In this document: positions 1-8,000 of the stretch, in pieces
Layout: each line of letters begins with the position of its first letter
Position numbering within the stretch: the stretch's first letter is position 1
Assembly (NCBI GenBank): GCA_937890045.1
Contig: CALBXV010000372.1
Span: 1 to 17,325, forward strand
Source of the DNA: an uncultured archaeon
GTDB taxonomy: Archaea > Thermoproteota > Nitrososphaeria > Nitrososphaerales > CALBXV01
Direction of reading: 5' to 3'
DNA length: 17,325 nt
Translations under genes and position numbers: made by a program
Notes under the pieces: model-generated
Database searches by the model: none
What the model was told of the DNA's origin: nothing
Seen by the model: the letters and a program-made list of their open reading frames with translations, nothing else

Positions 1-103
1 ACAAGCACCAGTATTAGGTCAAGATTTATCTAGGTTCCAGACCGAATTAGACAAAATAGCAGCGGATTTGGGATGGACAGAAGAAGGACTATGGAATGAA
101 TAA
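1..103 (+). CDS. C-terminal end of an unidentified phage protein (partial)
   Basis: An open frame enters from the left edge (first full codon at position 2) and ends at the TAA at 101-103, leaving 33 visible residues that finish with the acidic tail GWTEEGLWNE. The stop overlaps the start of the next gene (ATGAATAA), and that gene's SD lies inside this frame, which is the usual signature of translationally coupled phage genes. The visible part is predicted helical and carries no recognisable motif. Its position directly upstream of the internal-protein genes suggests a virion component, but this is only context. Confidence 0.6.
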   Translation, partial: QAPVLGQDLSRFQTELDKIAADLGWTEEGLWNE

Positions 104-836
104 AACAATTGCAGATAATCATTTGTCAGAAGGTTCGTTAGGTCGTTTTGGCGATACTGAGATGTATAAGACAAAAAGTGTAAGGCCTGGCTCCGAGTGG
201 CATGTGAACCCTAAAGAGAAGCAATTAATGAATATGCGTGGAGCTGAGGGTGAAAAACTTGTAGATGCAATGGGTTCTGGTACTATTAATCCTTATACTG
301 GCAAGGAAGAAAAGTTCCCATTCATTGCAGCTGCTACTCTTGCTCTGGGTGCGTATTCGGCGTGGAAAGGTGGTCAATCGGCCTCTCAGCATTCACAGTA
401 CGAAAAGGAAACAGCTCAGAGTGGAATTGAGGCCCTTGATTTGTCTGAAGGAGAACTTAGAGAATCAAAAGAATCACAAGAAGGCGCTATTTTTCAGCAG
501 CACTCTATGGATACAGAGAAGCTATCGGCTGAGACAGGCATTAGAAAGGAAGACTTAGACCAGCAGACTGCAACTGCAATACAACAAAGTGGTCTTGCCA
601 CATCTGGCACAATAGAACAAAAAAGGTCAACAGCTTGGGGTAGGATACAAGGTGCTTTTGGGAGAGGTCAGAAGAGTTTAATGGCTTCTCTTGGGGAAAA
701 GATGGGAAAACTTGAAGGATGGTTTGAAGGTGAGATGGCAAGAATTGGTAGTGAGCGGAAGAAGTTTCAGCAAGTAATTGATCTTGCAAAAGAAAAACAG
801 AAATCGTGGTACTTAGGAAAAAATATATTTGGTTAA
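96..836 (+). CDS. Phage virion-associated protein of unknown function, 246 aa, one hydrophobic segment
   Basis: The start is ATG 96, with AAGGA at 84-88 seven bases upstream and an overlap with the stop of the preceding gene. The N-terminal third is polar and contains a GSGTINPYTGKEEKF stretch. A single short hydrophobic, alanine-rich segment follows (about residues 75-90), then a Gln/Glu/Ser-rich, mainly helical region to about residue 190, and a basic, helical C-terminus. There is no signal peptide and no catalytic motif. The layout (short N-terminus, one membrane-seeking helix, long helical tail) and its place three genes before a giant virion-like polymerase fit a small internal or ejection protein. 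That role is inferred from context, and no family name can be assigned from sequence alone. Confidence 0.7.
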   Translation: MNKTIADNHLSEGSLGRFGDTEMYKTKSVRPGSEWHVNPKEKQLMNMRGAEGEKLVDAMGSGTINPYTGKEEKFPFIAAATLALGAYSAWKGGQSASQHSQYEKETAQSGIEALDLSEGELRESKESQEGAIFQQHSMDTEKLSAETGIRKEDLDQQTATAIQQSGLATSGTIEQKRSTAWGRIQGAFGRGQKSLMASLGEKMGKLEGWFEGEMARIGSERKKFQQVIDLAKEKQKSWYLGKNIFG

Positions 837-839
837 GGA
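835..839 (+). promoter_or_regulatory. Ribosome binding site of the 413-aa gene
   Basis: AAGGA overlaps the TAA stop of the upstream gene and lies six bases before ATG 846. It fixes that start and implies coupled translation of the two proteins. Confidence 0.6.
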
Positions 840-845
840 TAAACT

Positions 846-2087
846 ATGGCAGTTCAAGAAGCAGAACTATTAAGATCAATAAACGCAATATTAGAAAGTG
901 GTGAGCGTAAAAGGGAGTTTGATGTTGCGAAAGCACTCGAGTATATGAAACTAGCTGGGAGCCAGAAAGAAGCTGGGCAAAAAGCAGCTTTACAGTGGAT
1001 GCAGATAAAGCAAGCTAAGAAATTACAGGACGTACAATTAGCAGGAGAATCAATAGATAGGCTAAAAAATACTAATCAACAGATGATGACTGTGCATGCA
1101 AATACCTTTATAGATTTGTCAGGGCTTAACAGATGGTATAATCCTGAAGATGAGGGTTGGCGTGAAGAAATGTTAGACGACTTGCAAGATACTGATTACT
1201 ATGGATTTAATGAAGTCGATGCTTATAGAATAGTTGGGGCTGTTCAGAGCTATTACTTAAAGGAGCCACAGTTTATTCTTGAGATTGCTAGTGATTTAAA
1301 TGCAAAAATGGAAGCTGGTGTTCCAGATTCTTTTGTTAAAGCTTTTGCTAATCCAAAAGGTACAAATATGTTTGTTGGGGAAAAAGCTCAGGACACATAT
1401 CAACATTTAGCGAATGTAGATAAAACGTTGCTGAATGCGGAATTAATTATGGCGGAGGAATTTGAACTTGGTAAGTCTTTGGATGTTGAAATAGATAGAG
1501 ACATTAGTATGGCTGATGTAGTTACTCTTCCTAGTGGAGATGCTACTGACCAAGCAATTGCAGCAGGTACTACAAATGCTCTTTCTAGTCATATTATAAA
1601 AATAAATACGGATATAAAAAGTAAGAAGCAACAGATTACAGCTGAGGAGGAATCATTAGAACAGTTACGTGTCCACATTGCAACAGCCAAGTTATTAAAA
1701 GAGTCAGATCAGGAATTGACTCCATTACAGGAAGATTTAATAGAAAATGAAACAGAAATTATTGGAGAGAGAGAGGACAAAATAGCTGAGTTGTCTCAAC
1801 TAATAGTAGAAGAGACATCAAAGGGTCAGAAAATGAGCCATAAGATGAAAGACGAAGCAATTAGAAGTGGAGAGGTAGCGATGGCACCCCCAGTTATACA
1901 TTTTGGAATAGACCCACTCCAAAAGTTTTGGTATTGGAATAGGACTGGTATATGGCCTTCAGATGAGACTCTTAGAGAAGCAGAAGATGTGGCTCAAGCG
2001 AAACGAGATAAATCATGGCAGCGTATCGAAGAATGGCGGAAAAGGGAGCAAGCAGCGTTTGATGCGCAAGTTGGTAGGAATAGATAA
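846..2087 (+). CDS. Coiled-coil phage protein of unknown function, 413 aa
   Basis: This charged, soluble protein begins nine bases after the upstream stop, with an SD at the right spacing. Residues 1-80 are helical and Lys/Gln/Glu rich. About 80-200 has more aromatic residues and may be globular. About 245-345 shows heptad-like Leu/Ile and Glu/Lys patterning typical of a long coiled coil. The C-terminus (about 350-413) has several Trp residues and ends in a basic/acidic helix. No membrane segment, signal peptide or enzymatic motif is seen. It ends two bases before the giant polymerase-like gene, so it is very probably co-expressed with it. A structural, scaffold-like or ejected internal role is plausible from position, but I do not recognise the family. 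Confidence 0.72.
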   Translation: MAVQEAELLRSINAILESGERKREFDVAKALEYMKLAGSQKEAGQKAALQWMQIKQAKKLQDVQLAGESIDRLKNTNQQMMTVHANTFIDLSGLNRWYNPEDEGWREEMLDDLQDTDYYGFNEVDAYRIVGAVQSYYLKEPQFILEIASDLNAKMEAGVPDSFVKAFANPKGTNMFVGEKAQDTYQHLANVDKTLLNAELIMAEEFELGKSLDVEIDRDISMADVVTLPSGDATDQAIAAGTTNALSSHIIKINTDIKSKKQQITAEEESLEQLRVHIATAKLLKESDQELTPLQEDLIENETEIIGEREDKIAELSQLIVEETSKGQKMSHKMKDEAIRSGEVAMAPPVIHFGIDPLQKFWYWNRTGIWPSDETLREAEDVAQAKRDKSWQRIEEWRKREQAAFDAQVGRNR

Positions 2088-2089
2088 AT

Positions 2090-5000
2090 ATGGCAATAGA
2101 TGCTTTAACTCAGGACTTTTTAGATGAACTCGATAGAAGGTCTGCCGAGTCACTTTCGCCTACAACGGCATTCGCACAAACCAGACAAACTTCAGCTCAA
2201 CAAACTACTGAATCTCTTTGGGAAGCACTAGGTAGGGGAGAGCAACCTGCATGGCTTACGCCTCCAGAAAAGAAATCGGGGGCTGTACATGCAGTTGGTG
2301 CTGCTCTTTGGCACGCTGTTGATACTGCATTATTTTCAATACCATCTCTAGCTCTTGGCATGGACTATTATAAGTGGGAAGAGCTTGGTGGTGGAGCTAA
2401 AGCAGGTGCTGTTTTTGGTGAAGCTCTTGGATTCTTGGCTCCACTCGGAGTAATAGGCAAGGCAACATCTAAAGGCGTAGCTGCTGTTACGAAGTATGGA
2501 ACAAAAGAAGCCACTAAAAGGGCGTCTGGAGCGGCTAAAGCAGTTGCAGAAGCAGCAAAATTAGAAGACGCTGGAATGGTTGGGCCTACTGTTAGTAAGG
2601 TCTTTAAAACAAAAGCTGCTAAAGCTCTTAGACCTCAATATGAACTAAGCATTACAACTCTTGAGGCTGCTCAAGTGAAGATGGGTTCTTTAATCAGAGG
2701 TAGTTTAAAGAAAGAGTTTGCTGAAAAATTTGGAGATGATGTAGTTGAGGAAATGACACAGGCTTCCTTAAAAGGATTGTCTCAAAGGGGAGTTCATGTT
2801 AATAATATAAGCAAATGGGTAGAGAGGTCTTTAAATACAAAATTTAGTGTAGCGGATAGAAGTAAAATAACTCGATATGTTGGAAGGGCTGCTGAATTAA
2901 CTGCTAGTTTTTCATTGTATAATCTTATTGATGACGGTCTTAAATCACAATTAGTTGAGGGGCACAATTTTGATCCAGTAGCTGATGTTGGACATGCTTT
3001 AATGTTCTCAGCTTTCTTACCAGCAGTGGAGGCTTTTCCTTTTGGTGGTAGGATAAAATTCTTTAAGACTCATAAAGACGTAAAGTCTGGTCTTAATAAG
3101 ATTAAGACAATGGATTATCATAACTTAGATATTGATGAAGTCAATGCTTTATTTAAAATAGTATCAAACAATAATAGATTAAAACATTCAACCTTTGCTG
3201 TTGAAGCAAGTAAAAATATTACTAACGTATTTGAAAAGGGTCAAGAAAAACTGGCAGCTAATCATTTAAAATCTTTACTCAGTAATTTTAACCCTGAGAA
3301 AGTTTATCGTGAGATGTATAAACAATTCGGAATGGATTTAGTCAAGTCAATTCCAAGGATGACAATAGGAGCCGCTTATTTTAATTCGTCTACGCTTCTT
3401 GACTCAAACATGTTAAGGAATGTTGACCCTGAAGTGTTAGGTGCTCACTTATTAGTTGGGGCTTTGTTCACAAGAAAATACAAGCCTATTTTACCAGAGA
3501 AGTTTCCAACACTAAATAACTTTGATAGAAAAGTAGAGTTTCTAAGAACCCTTGGGCTTGAATCTGAGCAGATAAAATATCTTGGGGAATCATATGGAGT
3601 GAGAGCAAATATAGGCTATGCGTATATGGGTCTTCTTTCTCATCCTATAATGAGACAAGTTAGTGAAGCGATTAATACTGCTGACAACAAACAACAAAGC
3701 ATAGAAGGCAAGGATGGTGTTGGTGGATTAAATAGTGATGTTCATTCGTTAATACAACAATTACAAAAAGTATATCACTTATCAGAAAACTCGAGAAAAG
3801 TTGGTCTTGAGGATGCCAGAGTTGAACCTGACGTTAGGCTCGATAGGTTGACAGGTGACCAGTTAACGGCAATTGACAAAAAATTAAGATCGATAGAGAT
3901 AAAGGATGGTGAGTTTTTAAATGAACAGAACGTGGCTGAATTTCTGGAGTCTTTAAGTAAAGATTTAACTGATGCTACATTCCAAAATTATATAAAAACT
4001 ATTCTTGGTGGTTTAGGCGACCTAAATGTTAAGACTGATTATAAAGAAACAGCAGATCCATTTGATATAACAAAATCAATAGGTGTTTCAAAGATAAAAG
4101 GATTATCAGGCACAAATGGGGATGCTAATTTTGATCCAATAAGAGAGCTGCATAAGATAATTAACCAATTTGAAGCCATGGGCTTTTTACATGAAATACC
4201 ATTAACAGCAAAAGAAACAAAGATGGCTACTGATATAGATGCAAAAAAAATGGGGCCTAAAGTACAAGACCGTCTTAATAAACTGGTACAAAAGATTAAA
4301 AAAGATAATTATGATCCTGCTACAAGATTCGATATAGAGCCACACGAAAACGAATTTCTTAATGCTCTTAAAAATTATAAGAGTGAACGATCATTAAATG
4401 CATTATACAACTTTGCTGAAGGCAGGATTGATAAGTTAACTGATTCAGACAGGGCTCTTTATAATGATGTGGTAGCATTGATTCCTGAAGGAAAAAAATA
4501 TAATGGAATGAAGATGCCTGAGGGCATGGACCCTAAAACTTGGAATAGGATAATAGTAGAAGGTGATTTCTTAGTAATTGATAATGCCGCTAGAGCTTTG
4601 TCAGAAATGTTAAATATAAGTAGCCGTGGTGAGGTAGAAGCGCTAGGAGAATTAGATTATGGTGAAGTAAAGGGTGTTATAAATAATCTTAAAAGGCATG
4701 GGTTTAAGATTGATGTAGTTACGGCTAGAACCTTTGAACATTTCTATTATAGAAGACTTCTCAGTTCTATGAATATTGGGGCTAAGCACATAGCTATTGC
4801 TAAGAATGGTTTAGGTCACAATGTATTTAGATTAGAACCAAAGAACGGCAAAAGAATTTTAATTGTTATGGATAGAAGGTATGTTAAACAAATATTGTCT
4901 AAAGATATGGACACAGCAGAACTAACAGAGGAAATGAGAAAGTATGACGCCATTATGAGTGAAATGCAAGCTATTAATGGCGCTTTTATGAGCATTGAAA

Positions 5001-8000
5001 AGGAGATGCCATCACATGACACTGCGTCTGCCGACCTACATGACTTTATTTATGAGACACACACCATTACTTCAAAGTTTGATAAAGATGTTCCTGGTGA
5101 GTGGAGAAAAATTAAGAAGGATAATAATGATAGGATTGAAGTTATAGAATCTGTTGACACCATAATAACAGACCTTTTTGATGTTACTGATCCAGAAAAT
5201 CCTGTACCTAAAAAGCTAACTGTTGATGAGGTTAGTGAGTTAAGCGATACATTGAGAGAATTGAAGAAAGAATCAGAATATAATATGTCTCCTGAAATGG
5301 TGCATATGATAGACCAGTTAGTACAAAGATTAAGTCTTAAAAATGTTGGTGAAGATGGCATGATGTCTGCTCATGGAGATCAGTTGTTAGCATTGCAAAG
5401 AGCCTTAACACCAGAGTATATACCAATAAACCATATAAATGAAGTTATCTCAAAAATTATATTTGGATACCAAAACTACGCTAGTGACAAGATACAAGGC
5501 AGAAGAAGGCTAGATGCGTTAGTAGCTGACTTAACAAAACAGTTAAAAGAGGGAGGTATTGAAGTAAGTGGTTCTGACACTCTTAGCCAGATGGTAACTA
5601 AATATTTTAATAGTGGCCTGACTCTTGAACAGAAGATTAAAAGGAACATTGATTTAGACCTTGCAACATTTGCGAAAGAATTGAACAAGCATGTTGACGC
5701 TTGGAATAGTGTAATGTCTGATGCTGAGTGGAGAAGTGGTGTAAAGAAGTGGAGAGATTATTTTGGTGACAGCTCTTTAAAAGATAAGAACGTTGATATA
5801 TTTGCAAAGTCTGGCAAAGAAATAAATAGACTATCTGACCACAATAGTTATTTTAAAGCTGAAGAATTTTCACGAACTAAAGAAGAGTTAAAACTTTCGT
5901 TAATAAAAGAAAAGGAAGTAGGAGATGTGGGTCTAGTAAGATTCTGGATTGATAATATTCTTTCGGAAGCTGAAGTCGCATATAATATAATGCATAGAGA
6001 TTCTCCAGATAAAGCTGCAAAAGAATTTGAGTCTTTTAAGCATTCAGTTGTAAAGGAACTATTGTTTGCATCTGCTGGTTCACACTCAGCTAGGTCTGTA
6101 AAGTTAGTATATGCTGAAACGATAGAAGGCAAACCTACCTATTTATTAACTGAGTCTAGGATGACTACATCTAGTATTGGTGTATCAGAAATTATGAGAG
6201 AGTTTGAAGAAGCTGGTGTATATGTTGCTTTAGTTGAAAATGAAGCTATAATTCTTGGTGATAACGGTATACCAAGAGAAGTAAGTAATGTATTTGCAAT
6301 ACGAGATGTTGATGTAGAGTATTTTAACAATGCTAAACTTCAAGCAACAAGGGATTCTACTAAAGAGAGGATGGAATCTGATAGTGAAGTAATTAGACCT
6401 ATAGGGCCTGAGGTAATAAGGATTCCTATAAGTTTTAATACACAGTTAGTTATTGATAGTAGAGGAGTGGGTAATTCTAGGGAAGTTTTCAGAGGATGGT
6501 ACAATGATAAGCTATCAAAATTAGAAGAAGGTAGGGCAGAGGGAGTAATAAGTAAAGAAATCATAGATAACTTTAAATCATTATTTAGTGTTATAGAAAA
6601 AGAAGGTGAATTAAATACATCTCAATTAGAAGTGTTTGTTAGTTCCATGTACTGGGATAAGATGAACAGTGCAGCATTTAATAGACTAATGAAAAATCCA
6701 ACAACTGGTAGTGAAATAAATCCTACAATGGCGGCCTTGTTTAAGTATCTTAGTCTTGGTGAAGGAGTCGGGGCTAAAATAGCTGGTAATGATATTGCAT
6801 TAAGAGCTATAAGAAGAGCGAATGAAAGTGGCAAATATGCTGGAGAGTTATTAACAACATTACAAGACAATGTTATTGATTATTATTTAGATAAAGGAAA
6901 ACTTGAAATTGTATCTATTCAAGATGAAGCAGGCCATTTTAATTCATCTGCAATAGTTAAAGATAGGTTAGAAGAATTGGAGGCAATTGAAAGTGTGAGG
7001 GCTGACGCAGCATATACTAAAAATATGGCTGAAGATATAATGAGGAGTTTAAAAGACAAGTCTGCTGTTGACGGAGCAACTTATGTTGGAACAAATATGT
7101 GGCATCTATCATTATTGCAGGAAGGAAGGGAATCTGGTGATGGTTCTGGTGGTGTAAAACAGTCTATTGCTTATAATGATGGTATAAATACTGTGCTTTT
7201 AAAACAGAACTTTACATTTAATCCACGTATTGCAGCTAAATTGGATGGTCTTGGCATAGATATTTTAACATTTAATAGCGCAGCTAAAGAATATTCAAAA
7301 GAACAAGTTACACCTCATAAGAATTGGAAAGGAGAGCCACTTCCAGAATTTTTTAGTAGGTCTCTTGGTCAGACTAAGGAAGCTTCTAAGAAGTTAAGAA
7401 CTGATGGAAAAGTACAGGACATAAGTATAGAGAACATTATGTTTGTTAAGTCAGAGGATAGACATGCTGTTACAAATATTACATATGCATTAGATGAGTA
7501 TTTACATGATGTCGGACATACACAGTTTATGAAAGATTATGCTAATTATGATATGGTACTAGGTCCTGGCAATGAATTATTAAGAGGTATCGTTAATCGT
7601 GGTTCTCAAAGACTAGGTATATCTGATTTTATTCTTAATACACTAACTGAAAAAGGAGATATAATTGACGGGTCAACTAATGCATTTGTAAAAGTTATGG
7701 TCACTGCTGGTATGGACCCTAGGTCCGATCTTGTAAAGGATGACATTAATAGAATTGTTCATAGGACTATAATTGGTAAAATAAGAAAACCTCAAACAGA
7801 GTATGGTTCGTATTCTACAATGATACCATTCCTCGATGGTGCAATGCCTGTATACAGCAGGGCTGGTAAACAAGTTAGGTTTGGTGGAAAGAAGCTTCCA
7901 CATGCTGACAGCACGCAAAAAATTGATAATATGGATAAACTTCAATATATAGTTGATCTTGGAGGCAGGGAACTTCTTGTTGGTAAAAATGCAAATGCTA

